A stretch of DNA of 40,134 bases from Xenococcus sp. MO_188.B8. GTDB taxonomy: Bacteria > Cyanobacteriota > Cyanobacteriia > Cyanobacteriales > Xenococcaceae. The notes beneath the pieces are model-generated. The model did no database searches and was not told the origin of the DNA. It saw only the letters and a list, made by a program, of their open reading frames with translations. The DNA is taken from the NCBI GenBank assembly GCA_030065615.1, contig JASJDR010000052.1, positions 1-40,134 of the forward strand. The letters run 5' to 3'. Both the position numbers and the translations under genes were made by a program. Below, piece by piece: positions 16,034 to 24,597 of this stretch (position 1 is the first letter of the stretch; each line of letters begins with the position of its first letter).

Positions 16034-16083
16034 AGGTTTACATAAATTATATGTACAATTTATGTGAACCTCAAAATTTGAGG
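16034..16083. promoter_or_regulatory. 15-bp hairpin overlapping a second palindrome
   Basis: AGGTTTACATAAATT (16034-16048) and AATTTATGTGAACCT (16057-16071) pair at 14 of 15 positions. CCTCAAA-A-TTTGAGG (16069-16083) overlaps the right arm, so the two folds would compete. It could be a distal terminator for the lipase gene (120 bp downstream) or an operator; there is no T-tract. Confidence 0.4.
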
Positions 16084-16146
16084 TAAAACTTGTTGAATTT
16101 TTCAGATAATTGGGGCAGTAATTTTTTTGCTTCAATTTTTGGTCAA

Positions 16147-16188
16147 TTTAAATTAAGCAAGAAAATTTTTTAAAGGTATGTTTTCTCT
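16147..16188 (+). promoter_or_regulatory. Upstream block shared with the vWA gene (copy 2)
   Basis: The counterpart of 9751-9791 (37 of 42 aligned columns identical by eye). It lies about 450 bp before the DUF2235 start codon, whereas copy 1 is 67 bp from its gene. A further short match (CGAAATATCTTG near 16386) mirrors the vWA leader after an insertion of about 190 bp, so the two leaders look like diverged duplicates. Confidence 0.5.
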
Positions 16189-16637
16189 GATTGTAATATT
16201 TTGTGGCTCTCCAATATTTGTGAGGCCAAATTAAAAACTAAAAAGCTCAAAGCCTTACATAGTAGAGTAAAGTTTTGACAGTAGAAAATCTTTTAGTTTC
16301 TTGAGAAACCTATAGGACAAGACTTTTATCTGATTTAGCTTCTCTGAGCATACATATGAACTGAAATGGTCTATTTTGTCTCGCTCGAAATATCTTGTTT
16401 TTTTTAAATAAAGAACCCTCCAAAAAAAGTCTCAGAAACAAAGTCTACTAATCTAAAGAGTCAGAAATTAGGAGAGTAATCAAGAAGGATAACAAAGAAG
16501 ATAGAGGTTAAATGTCTATTATGTCTCTAATATTTCTCAAAATCCATGATTGCAAATTCTCTTCCCTAAATTTGTTACCTTGCTCTTCTAAGCATTATGC
16601 AGCAGTTTTGTAACTAAACAATGGAGAGATTAAATAT

Positions 16638-17714
16638 ATGAAACGCCTAATTGTTTGTTGTGATGGAACTTGGCAAGACCTGGAATGTCCTTATCCCACT
16701 AACGTCGTCAAAATGGCTCAAGCTATTGACCCGATCGCCGGTGACAGGATCGCCCAAGTAGTTTTTTACGACGAAGGCATTGGTACGGGCGGCAGTACTG
16801 AAGTTCAAAAAAAAATAGATCTGGTTGCTGGAGGTGCGATTGGTAAGGGCATTGACAAGAACATTCAGGATGGCTATCGTTTTCTCTGTCTTAATTACTC
16901 TCCAGGTGACGAAATTTATCTGTTTGGATTTAGTCGCGGTGCCTATACGGTGCGGAGCCTTGCTGGCTTGATGTATAATTCTGGGTTGCTCTCACGCCCT
17001 AACATCCGCCACATCCCAGAAGCCTATGAACTGTATCGCGATCGCCTCAAGCCAGACCACCCGAATATTGCCGATTTTCGCCAGAAATATGGGTTCAAAA
17101 CCGCAAAATATGGCGATCGGGTTCCGATTACCCTGCTTGCTTGCTGGGACACAGTCGGTTCTTTGGGGATACCCGATCTTACCTCCTTCCTAAATCTCGA
17201 CCGCAAGATTAACGATCAATACCAATTTCATGACCCTAAGTTAAGTCCAATTATCCAAAATGCCCTCCATGCAGTTGCTATTGACGAAAAACGCAGCACC
17301 TTCTACGCCAGCCTAATGGAGAAAAGCAATCGAACAGAAGAACAACGGCTAATTCAAAAATGGTTTCCTGGCGATCACGGCTGTGTTGGTGGGGGTTCAA
17401 AAGAACAAAGTGGTTTGTCAGACGGCGCTTTACAATGGATGACTGACTCGATTAAGGAATTAGGGCTTGGTCTTGAGATCGATACCAGTGTCATTCCCAC
17501 TGGTGTTCATCCCGATCCTGACGCTGAATATAAGGTTGAACCGAAGAGCATTATCGGCAAGATGACGAGAATTTTGGGTACCAAAGTTCGCAAGGTCTCA
17601 GATAACTTTGATGACTTACATGAAAGCGTGAAAAAACGTTGGCACGATCTGGGAGACTATCGTCCGCCCAATTTGCAGAAACATAGCTTCAAGCTAAATG
17701 AATATTTACAGTAG
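16638..17714 (+). CDS. DUF2235 / Tle1-like alpha/beta hydrolase
   Basis: A 358-aa protein with the DUF2235 hallmarks: N-terminal RLIVCCDGTWQ (3-13), the nucleophile elbow GFSRGAYTVR (S99), the catalytic Asp region ACWDTVGSLG (D171) and FPGDHGCVGGG (H247). Family members include the type VI secretion phospholipase effector Tle1, as well as many standalone bacterial and fungal proteins of unknown substrate. GGAGAG at about 16623 supports the start. No T6SS structural gene is seen in the window. The pairing with a class 3 lipase and the shared upstream block with the vWA gene suggest one functional unit. Confidence 0.88.
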   Translation: MKRLIVCCDGTWQDLECPYPTNVVKMAQAIDPIAGDRIAQVVFYDEGIGTGGSTEVQKKIDLVAGGAIGKGIDKNIQDGYRFLCLNYSPGDEIYLFGFSRGAYTVRSLAGLMYNSGLLSRPNIRHIPEAYELYRDRLKPDHPNIADFRQKYGFKTAKYGDRVPITLLACWDTVGSLGIPDLTSFLNLDRKINDQYQFHDPKLSPIIQNALHAVAIDEKRSTFYASLMEKSNRTEEQRLIQKWFPGDHGCVGGGSKEQSGLSDGALQWMTDSIKELGLGLEIDTSVIPTGVHPDPDAEYKVEPKSIIGKMTRILGTKVRKVSDNFDDLHESVKKRWHDLGDYRPPNLQKHSFKLNEYLQ

Positions 17715-17746
17715 ATTAGGCGAATTGTAGCGACCTAATTATCAGA

Positions 17747-18319
17747 CTATAGTTTTGCTAATTCTGGCAATAATTGAGCAAAAGCTTTGCCCCGATGACT
17801 GACTCGATTCTTAGTTTCCGAGGACATCTGGGCAAAAGTTTTTTGTAATTCGGGGACATAAAAAATCGGATCGTAACCAAAACCACCCTCACCACGAGTT
17901 TCTCTTAAAATTTCTCCTGGACAAACTCCTTTGGTTTCTAAGGCAATAGTACCATCGGGACGGGCGATCGCGATCGCGCAAATAAATTTTGCTTGACGCT
18001 GGGACTCTTCTCCTAAAGCAGTTAATAATCTAGTAATTCTCTCGGTATCAGTCTTGCCATAGCGAGCAGAATAGATTCCTGGCGCACCATTTAAGGCATC
18101 TACTACTAAACCCGAATCATCTGCGATCGCCCATTCTCCTAGAGCCTTAGCTACTTCACTAGCTTTCAGACGAGCATTGGCAATAAAAGTTGTTCCGGTT
18201 TCGGCAATTTCTAATTCTTGGGGTTTTAATTCCAATTGCCAATTCAAACCCGTTAGATATTCTGCCATTTCTCGGAGTTTTCCTGGATTACTTGTCGCAA
18301 CAATTAACTTTCTTGACAT
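17747..18319 (-). CDS. rdgB: XTP/dITP diphosphatase (RdgB/HAM1)
   Basis: A 190-aa enzyme from ATG 18319 (MSRKLIVATSNPGK); an upstream in-frame ATG at 18349 adds ten residues with no family match. It hydrolyses ITP, dITP and XTP to monophosphates and so keeps deaminated purines out of DNA and RNA. Visible motifs are SNPGKLREM (substrate binding), ADDSGLVVDAL (metal/catalytic), GIYSARYG, FGYDPIFY and SHRGKAF. The length is that of the family. It is convergent with the DUF2235 gene with 32 bp between them. Confidence 0.95.
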   Translation of the reverse strand: MSRKLIVATSNPGKLREMAEYLTGLNWQLELKPQELEIAETGTTFIANARLKASEVAKALGEWAIADDSGLVVDALNGAPGIYSARYGKTDTERITRLLTALGEESQRQAKFICAIAIARPDGTIALETKGVCPGEILRETRGEGGFGYDPIFYVPELQKTFAQMSSETKNRVSHRGKAFAQLLPELAKL

Positions 18320-18376
18320 TAGATTATCTGAGTAGCTGTCTAAAATCAATTACCTACACTTGATCTTTAATATTAA

Positions 18377-18399
18377 AAGGAGTAGCATGACTACCCCTT
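18377..18399 (-). terminator. Rho-independent-like terminator of the small secreted protein gene
   Basis: Read on the minus strand: AAGGGGTAG, loop TCATG, CTACTCCTT, then TTAATATT. The stem has one mismatch. It lies 39 bp after the stop codon of the gene at 18438-18755 and separates it from rdgB. Confidence 0.6.
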
Positions 18400-18437
18400 G
18401 TTCATAAAAATAATTATTAATTATAATTATCTTAAGC

Positions 18438-18755
18438 TTACTCGTTACAGAAAGCTTTCACTGTTTCTTCTAACTCTAATTGTAATTGAGCATCAGTTGC
18501 CATAGTACCTAAAGATTCTAACTGTTCATCTGGGATTTCTAAACCATAACTGGTTAAAGTTTGACTCAATAAAGACTCAATATCTACTAGAGATGTTTGT
18601 AATTTAGGATCGCTATTATCTCCTGTACATGCTAATGTTTTTAAAATTTCAAAATCTTCTTGACTGATATTAAAATTAGTAGTTTCTTGGGCATTGATTT
18701 CTGTGGAAATAGCTAAGCCAAGAGTTATGGCAATAATATATACTATTTTATTCAT
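18438..18755 (-). CDS. Small secreted/periplasmic hypothetical protein
   Basis: A 105-aa protein with a clear Sec signal peptide: MNK, a hydrophobic core IVYIIAITLGLAIS and an Ala-X-Ala-like site INA before Q23. The mature part is acidic and helical, with only two cysteines (C43 and C103) that could form a disulphide in the periplasm. No known domain is recognised. It has its own terminator and no operon partner. Confidence 0.7.
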   Translation of the reverse strand: MNKIVYIIAITLGLAISTEINAQETTNFNISQEDFEILKTLACTGDNSDPKLQTSLVDIESLLSQTLTSYGLEIPDEQLESLGTMATDAQLQLELEETVKAFCNE

Positions 18756-18969
18756 ATTCTGTTTTTCCTTATAAAATAAAGAAGCTTATATTATGTTTGT
18801 AACACATAATATAAATATCGAACATTAGTATTTTAAGTTAAAAACTAGATCGTAAAATAACTACGGAATCAGTAATCGTTACAATCTTGAATTAGATTTT
18901 AGGTTCAAGTAGATATACTTATTGGTTACGTCCCATATCGACTAGCTAAGAGCTAATCACCAAGGGATT

Positions 18970-19626
18970 TCAAACCCCAGCAAATAACTCTTGCCAAGTT
19001 TGAGCTTGCTGAGCTGGTTTAGTTACTATTTCCACAATCTTATTCTTGGCATCATCATTAAACAAAGCTTCAATACAAACTTCTGCCACTTTCTGTCTGG
19101 GAATACTGCCTTCAAATAAAGTATCAGCGGGCGACATTAAAATCTGCTCTGTATTATCCTCATTTCTCAGTCCCCCTGGTCTAACGATGGTGTAGGTCAA
19201 ACCACTTTGTTGTAGATAGGTTTCTGCTTGTTTTTTCCAGAAAAGAACTAACCAAAATAAATTAAGCGGATGGAAAAATTTAGAGACACAGAGGGAAGAA
19301 ACTATTACAAAATGCTCTACATTGTATTCTTTGGCAAGATTAACTAGGTTTTGAGTTCCTTGAAAATCTATTTGATAAGGCTCGGTAAAATTAAAACTGG
19401 GAGTAGCTCCAGTGGCACAAATTAATAGATTACAACGAGATATTGCCTCGGTTAGCGTATCTGGTTGGGTGACATCTCCCAAAACAAAATCTACTCCAGA
19501 AGGAAATAATTCCTGTGCCTTTTCGAGATTTCTCACTAGAGCTGTTACCGTAATATTACGTTTTAATAATTCTTTAACTATATGTTTTCCTGTTTGTCCA
19601 GTAGCGCCAACAACCAATACCTGCAT
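18970..19626 (-). CDS. NmrA-like / atypical SDR NAD(P)-binding protein
   Basis: A 218-aa Rossmann-fold protein with the nucleotide-binding GATGQTGKHI (7-16). VIVSSLCVSK replaces the usual active-site strand, WKKQAETYLQQSGLTYTIVRPGGL is the atypical-SDR substrate-side motif, and no classical YxxxK is seen. This is the group of plastid and cyanobacterial proteins related to Ycf39/Tic62, which bind NADP(H) and often act as chaperone or redox-sensing subunits instead of classic dehydrogenases. It is divergent from the DUF1997 gene. The exact partner is unknown. Confidence 0.85.
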   Translation of the reverse strand: MQVLVVGATGQTGKHIVKELLKRNITVTALVRNLEKAQELFPSGVDFVLGDVTQPDTLTEAISRCNLLICATGATPSFNFTEPYQIDFQGTQNLVNLAKEYNVEHFVIVSSLCVSKFFHPLNLFWLVLFWKKQAETYLQQSGLTYTIVRPGGLRNEDNTEQILMSPADTLFEGSIPRQKVAEVCIEALFNDDAKNKIVEIVTKPAQQAQTWQELFAGV

Positions 19627-19794
19627 AAGAATCTAAATCACACCTGTTTTAATACAAAAATGTTTCACTGAAAATATCGACCCCCTCATTATAGGGAATT
19701 TCTCGTTAAGCTTGCCCGTCTCTTGGTCAGCACCGAAAACGGAGGAGTATTTTGGTTTAACACCAACAATTGAATTGGTAGCCTGGAAAAAAAT

Positions 19795-20541
19795 ATGCAG
19801 TTTAAATTTATACAAGCTCAAGACCCCAGATTCGCGAAAGTGTCAACTCAGAAGTCAACTGTACCCAAAAAGTCCCTAGAAATCACTAAGCCTTTTTTGT
19901 TTGAAGGTAATTTTGTCGGCTATATGGATATGTATAGCGATGCGGATACAGTAGCGAAATATCTTGATGCTCATGATCATTGGTTTGTCAGTTGTGCTCA
20001 TCCGATGAAGGTAGAACCGCTAGGAAATAATGGCTATACCTTAATAGTGGGTCGTTTTTCGTCTTTTGGTTATGAAGTAGAACCTCAGGTTGCTTTAGTC
20101 TTTCATCCTGCTCAAAACCGAGTTTATACAATGCATACTGTACCAGTCCCTAACTATGAATATCCCGGTTATGAAGTGCAATATGATGCTGCTATGGAAT
20201 TGCAAGAAATAACCCCTGAGCAAATTCTAGGAACCAAAATTACTAAGGTATTTGCTGATCAAGAATCTATTCCGTCAATGGTCACCAGGGTTAGTTGGCA
20301 ATTAGATTTGACTGTGACAGTTGATTTCCCTAAGTTTATCTATAAATTACCAGTTTCTTTAATTCAAAAAACAGGAGATCACTTATTATCTCAAATTGTG
20401 CGTCAGATATCTCCCCGTCTTACCTATAAAGTACAAAAAGATTTTCATACAGGCTTAAAGTTACCAATGCCACCTAAAACTGGTAGAACATTGCAAAAAG
20501 TACCAAAGCTATCAAACTCCAATGATGAGCAAGCCGCCTAA
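19795..20541 (+). CDS. DUF1997 family protein
   Basis: A 248-aa soluble protein matching the DUF1997 pattern found throughout cyanobacteria and plastid-bearing eukaryotes: central motifs YLDAHDHWFVSCAHPMKVEPLG, YTLIVGRFSSFGYEVEPQV and YEVQYDAAMEL, with LDLTVTVDFPKFIYKLP later. The fold resembles lipid-binding START/SRPBCC proteins, by my recollection of the family. It has no catalytic motif and no signal peptide. The start is uncertain because the N-terminal ~30 residues are not strongly conserved-looking and the ribosome-binding site is poor. Confidence 0.82.
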   Translation: MQFKFIQAQDPRFAKVSTQKSTVPKKSLEITKPFLFEGNFVGYMDMYSDADTVAKYLDAHDHWFVSCAHPMKVEPLGNNGYTLIVGRFSSFGYEVEPQVALVFHPAQNRVYTMHTVPVPNYEYPGYEVQYDAAMELQEITPEQILGTKITKVFADQESIPSMVTRVSWQLDLTVTVDFPKFIYKLPVSLIQKTGDHLLSQIVRQISPRLTYKVQKDFHTGLKLPMPPKTGRTLQKVPKLSNSNDEQAA

Positions 20542-20552
20542 ACCATAAATAA

Positions 20553-22355
20553 TTATTGATCAATTGGGATCGAGTAGGCGAGAAAATCGGGCTCGATTCC
20601 TTTAAGTTGTAAATATTGAGGCTGAATCTGTCGATATGGTGGAAAGTCAAGATGATTCAGGACTGTTTCTGAAACTAAGATGCTATTGGGGGCAGCATTT
20701 TTTTCTAATCTAGCAGCGATATTTACCACTTGGCCGATCGCGGTATAGTCTTTTCTTTGTTGACCACCAAACATTCCCACAACAGCGTCACCTTGATGAA
20801 TGCCAAAACGCAATTGTAACGGGGGAAGATTCTTGTCTACACCAATTCCTTGGGCTTGCCATTTTTGATTTAAGGGTTGGAGATAACTGTACATTGCTTG
20901 CGCCGTAGCGATCGCTTTTTGACCTTGTTCTTGGGGAGATAAGGCTTCTGGTGCCCCAAAAAGAGCCATAACCGCATCCCCCAGAAATTTATCAATGGTA
21001 CCGCCTTGCTCAAATACAGCTTGAGCCATGGCCTCTAGATATTCATTGAGTAATTCCGATAAGAGGTTAACTTCTAGTCTACTTGATAGGTTAGTAAAGC
21101 CTACTAAATCGCAGAATAAAATCGTGACCGATTGCAGTTCTGGGTTGAGATCAAGAGTTAGTTGGCCCGCTGCCGCTTTATTGGCGATCGCTTCTGGCAA
21201 GAATCGTTTTAAAATTGATTCAGTCAGATAGTGATTCAATTCTGCAACTTTTTGCTGACTAATTTGAAGTTGTTCTGCCTGTTTTCTGGTCTTGTCATAA
21301 AGTCGGGCTTGTTTAAGCGCGATCGCTGCTTGAGTAGCTACGGCTTGTGCTAATTGAATTTCTGAGGGCTCCCATTGACGCGAAAGAGCAGATTGACGCA
21401 GAGTCAGACTTCCCGTAATCTCTCCATTTAGAAGTAAAGGCACAATCAACAAAGCTTTAGATTTAGCACGCCAAGGTAAATCATGTCGAGCTAGTTCCTT
21501 TTGGGCTTCGAGATCTTGAAAAACTAGTGGTTTGCGCTCTTGTAAAAGTTTTTGGAGAACCGGATTATCGGCAATTTGGACTAAAGAAACCGTTGAATTT
21601 TGATTGTGGGGATTCTCATTAGAGAGCAATGTTGATTCTTGAGGATTATAAAAAGCGACGCAACGCATAAAGCGATCGCTTTTTTTCCAAAGAGAAAGAC
21701 TGCACCCATCTACTCCTAAAGCCGAACCTAATTCGCTAACAATAGTATTAAACATTACTTGAGGCTCTAAACTACCCCGAATAGCATTAATAATACGGTT
21801 CAGAGTAGCTTCTCTTTGGGCTAAATTCCGCATATTTTCATAAGCTTCGATTTGGGCGATCACTAAACCCGCTTGAGTCGCCATCTTGCCTGCCAATTTT
21901 ATTTCTTCAGGTTGCCAATTACTTGCTGGTTGACAGCGATATAAAGTGAGAGTGGCTTTAAGATTTGCTTGATCAGTTAAAGGGATTGAAAGACCAGACT
22001 TGATCTTGAGTTGTTGACAAGCCGCATCTAAAAGATCTAATGTTTGTCCCTGGGGCTGACGCTGGTTCTGACCGCTTTCTTTGGCAAAGTGACCTTGCCA
22101 GGGTCGCTTGTCAAGATCGTTAAAAATGACTAACTTATCGGTAAAGGATACCGTTTTTTGCCAAGTCTCACTACTAATACTTAATAAATGCTCCCGATTA
22201 GCTTGATAGTAAAAACACTGTGGCTGATTGCTCAAACTCTCTTGAGCACAAATAGTAGCAATATCTGCATTTAAAACTATGCCAATAGTCTCTACAATGT
22301 TTTGACAAATAGTTTTCCAAGATAAACTATCGAGTCTGGGACAGGACAACTCCAC
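20553..22355 (-). CDS. GAF-GAF class III adenylate cyclase
   Basis: A 600-aa cytosolic cyclase with a GTG start. Two GAF domains cover about 15-175 and 195-355, a short coiled coil (~356-378) links them, and the catalytic domain spans ~405-595. Metal-binding D416 (ILFCDLVGFTN) and D460 (FLGDAVMALFG), the purine-selecting pair K456 and D536 (RKDYTAIG) and the transition-state N545/R549 (NIAARLE) are all present. This predicts an active enzyme that makes cAMP instead of cGMP. The GAF domains would bind a small ligand or mediate dimer signalling. No chromophore-type Cys context was recognised. It is convergent with the DUF1997 gene (11 bp apart). Confidence 0.93.
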   Translation of the reverse strand: MELSCPRLDSLSWKTICQNIVETIGIVLNADIATICAQESLSNQPQCFYYQANREHLLSISSETWQKTVSFTDKLVIFNDLDKRPWQGHFAKESGQNQRQPQGQTLDLLDAACQQLKIKSGLSIPLTDQANLKATLTLYRCQPASNWQPEEIKLAGKMATQAGLVIAQIEAYENMRNLAQREATLNRIINAIRGSLEPQVMFNTIVSELGSALGVDGCSLSLWKKSDRFMRCVAFYNPQESTLLSNENPHNQNSTVSLVQIADNPVLQKLLQERKPLVFQDLEAQKELARHDLPWRAKSKALLIVPLLLNGEITGSLTLRQSALSRQWEPSEIQLAQAVATQAAIALKQARLYDKTRKQAEQLQISQQKVAELNHYLTESILKRFLPEAIANKAAAGQLTLDLNPELQSVTILFCDLVGFTNLSSRLEVNLLSELLNEYLEAMAQAVFEQGGTIDKFLGDAVMALFGAPEALSPQEQGQKAIATAQAMYSYLQPLNQKWQAQGIGVDKNLPPLQLRFGIHQGDAVVGMFGGQQRKDYTAIGQVVNIAARLEKNAAPNSILVSETVLNHLDFPPYRQIQPQYLQLKGIEPDFLAYSIPIDQ

Positions 22356-22524
22356 AATGATAAGCTCTTTAGACTAAAGCACATTGTTATTATTCCCATA
22401 CGGCAAAAAAAAAAATACACTAATCTATATATTAGATAATTAGAATAAATAACCTTAAATAAAAAATAGTTTTTACTGAATGTTTTTTTTATCTTCAACA
22501 GAAAATGATGATAAATGCAACACT

Positions 22525-23040
22525 ATGGTTCGTAATGCTCAAAGAAAAGATGTTTCTGAATTAGCGACTACTATTGTTGCTTGCTTTTATGATTTTCCTC
22601 CCATTTTGAGTTGGATCAATCCACTTTTAAAATTAACGATCTCGGAAGACTTACGCTATCGTCTCCAAAACTCACCTCTGCTCTATTGTTGCTTAGTTGC
22701 CACGAAAAACTCACAAATTGCTGGTACAGTTGAGATTTCTCTTCAGCAACCCTGGTGGGCGATCACAGCACAATCCCCGTATATTTCCAACTTGGCAGTC
22801 AAAAAAAACTATCGCCGTCAGGGAATAGCCAAAAAATTGTTAACTCAATGTGAACAGGTATCTCGTAATTGGGGTTATCGAGAAATTCGGCTTCATGTAT
22901 TAGCAGACAATCACTCTGCCCAAAAACTTTACCTGGGGATGGGCTACAAATGTATCTCAGAAGAAACGAGTTGGCACTTTCTATGGCCTAATTATTCCTC
23001 ACGTCTATTAATGAAAAAAGAGTTAGACAATCTTGACTAA
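22525..23040 (+). CDS. GNAT-family N-acetyltransferase
   Basis: A 171-aa protein from ATG 22525 (MVRNAQRKDVSELA); an upstream ATG at 22480 would add 15 unlike residues. The acetyl-CoA-binding motif A is YISNLAVKKNYRRQGIAKKLL, with the QxxGxA/G-type loop RRQGIAKK. The C-terminal NHSAQKLYLGMGYK is the typical last strand-helix. It resembles RimI-like protein or small-molecule acetyltransferases; the substrate cannot be told. It is divergent from the cyclase and precedes glgA by 81 bp, so the two may be cotranscribed. Confidence 0.88.
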   Translation: MVRNAQRKDVSELATTIVACFYDFPPILSWINPLLKLTISEDLRYRLQNSPLLYCCLVATKNSQIAGTVEISLQQPWWAITAQSPYISNLAVKKNYRRQGIAKKLLTQCEQVSRNWGYREIRLHVLADNHSAQKLYLGMGYKCISEETSWHFLWPNYSSRLLMKKELDNLD

Positions 23041-23121
23041 AAATCTACCAAGCCGACTTATATGTTCTAAAATCTTAAAGAAAATATAAAACTATAAAAT
23101 TTTGTTAAGGGGAGATAGGGT

Positions 23122-24597
23122 ATGTATATTGTGCAGATTGCCTCAGAATGCGCTCCTGTGATCAAAGCTGGTGGCTTAGGAGATGTAGTCTATGGACTAA
23201 GTCGAGAACTAGAAAATCGGGGTCATTGTGTAGAGCTAATTCTCCCCATGTACGATTGCATGAGATATGACCAGATTTGGGGGATTCACGAAGCCTATCG
23301 AGGTCTGAGTGTCCCTTGGTATGGTGGTACTATCAATTGCAACGTTTATTGCGGTTGGGTACATGGGAGATTATGTTTCTTTATCCAACCATATTCGGGG
23401 GATAACTTCTTTAATCGAGGCTACTATTATGGTAGCAATGACGATAATGTGCGCTTTGCCTTCTTTAGTAAGGCTGCTTTGCAATTTTTGCTAGTTAGTA
23501 ATAAGCGTCCTCATGTAATTCACTGTCATGATTGGCAAACTGGTTTAGTTCCTGTGCTGCTATATGAGATCTATCAGCATCATGGTTTGGGAGGACAAAG
23601 AGTCTGCTACACAATTCATAACTTCAAACATCAAGGGATTGCTGGTGGTGATATTCTTTGGGCAACTGGCCTCTATCGTGAGGATTATTACTTCAATTAT
23701 GATCGCCTCAGGGATAATTTTAATCCTTTTGCTCTTAATTTGATGAAGGGAGGAATTGTTTATTCCAATTATGTCAATACGGTTTCTCCTCATCATGCTT
23801 GGGAAGCCCGTTATCAAGATGTCGGATACGGTTTAGGTCATACTTTAGAAGTTCATCAAAGTAAATTTGGTGGCATCCTCAATGGTGTTGACTATAGTAT
23901 CTGGAATCCCGAATGCGATCGCCATATTCCCCATCATTTTTCTCTTGATGACATGGGTGGTAAGGCTCTAAACAAAAAAGCTTTGCGTGAAAGATTGTTG
24001 TTACAGGATGTTGATAAACCGATCATTGCCTATATTGGCAGATTAGATCAACAAAAAGGGGTGCATCTGGTACATCACGCTATGTATTATGCTCTCAATA
24101 GAGGAGCACAGTTTATCCTCTTGGGTTCTGCTACCGAATCTAGTATTAATGATTGGTTCTGGCATGAAAAACACCATCTCAATAATAATCCTGATGTTCA
24201 TTTAGAGATTGGATTTAACAGTGATTTAGCCCATTTGATTTATGCAGGAGCAGATATGATGGTGGTTCCCAGTAATTATGAGCCTTGTGGCTTAACCCAG
24301 CTCATTAGTTTGAAATATGGTACAGTGCCCATTGTCAGGGGCGTTGGTGGATTAGTGAGTACTATTTTTGACCGCGATCACGATCAAGATCATGCCGAAG
24401 AAAAACGCAATGGTTATGTGTTCTATGAAACTGATAACCATGCTTTAGAATCTGCTATGGAAAGAGCAATCGGTCTCTACAAAGAATTTCCCAAAGAATT
24501 TGAACAACTCAGACAACAAGGGATGGAATATGATTACTCTTGGAGTAAGTCAGGTGCCAGGTATGAAGGAGTTTATGACTTCATTAAAGCCTTTTAA
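23122..24597 (+). CDS. glgA: Glycogen (starch) synthase, GlgA2 type
   Basis: A 491-aa GT5 glycosyltransferase that extends alpha-1,4-glucan from ADP-glucose. It has the N-terminal KAGGLGDV loop (residues 16-23), HCHDWQTGLVP, the second-domain IAYIGRLDQQKG and the C-terminal motif VPSNYEPCGLTQL...GVGGL. From memory, its sequence follows Synechocystis GlgA2 (sll1393) closely, including 'PMYDCMRYDQIWG'. Cyanobacteria usually carry two glgA paralogues; this is the one linked to longer or insoluble polymer. The ribosome-binding site AGGGGAGA lies just before the ATG. The long structured region follows its stop. Confidence 0.96.
   Translation: MYIVQIASECAPVIKAGGLGDVVYGLSRELENRGHCVELILPMYDCMRYDQIWGIHEAYRGLSVPWYGGTINCNVYCGWVHGRLCFFIQPYSGDNFFNRGYYYGSNDDNVRFAFFSKAALQFLLVSNKRPHVIHCHDWQTGLVPVLLYEIYQHHGLGGQRVCYTIHNFKHQGIAGGDILWATGLYREDYYFNYDRLRDNFNPFALNLMKGGIVYSNYVNTVSPHHAWEARYQDVGYGLGHTLEVHQSKFGGILNGVDYSIWNPECDRHIPHHFSLDDMGGKALNKKALRERLLLQDVDKPIIAYIGRLDQQKGVHLVHHAMYYALNRGAQFILLGSATESSINDWFWHEKHHLNNNPDVHLEIGFNSDLAHLIYAGADMMVVPSNYEPCGLTQLISLKYGTVPIVRGVGGLVSTIFDRDHDQDHAEEKRNGYVFYETDNHALESAMERAIGLYKEFPKEFEQLRQQGMEYDYSWSKSGARYEGVYDFIKAF

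Larger units (their letters stand above)
15914..16637. other. Long intergenic/leader region upstream of the DUF2235 gene
   Basis: About 720 AT-rich bp without a gene. It holds the hairpin at 16034-16071, the adjoining palindrome at 16069-16083 and the block shared with the vWA leader at 16147-16188. I see no other structure before the start codon at 16638. Confidence 0.5.

Noticed and set aside
9858..17714. Type VI secretion locus
   Set aside because: The DUF2235 hydrolase recalls Tle1, but no tss, hcp, vgrG or PAAR gene is visible, so only a possible effector-like module is claimed.
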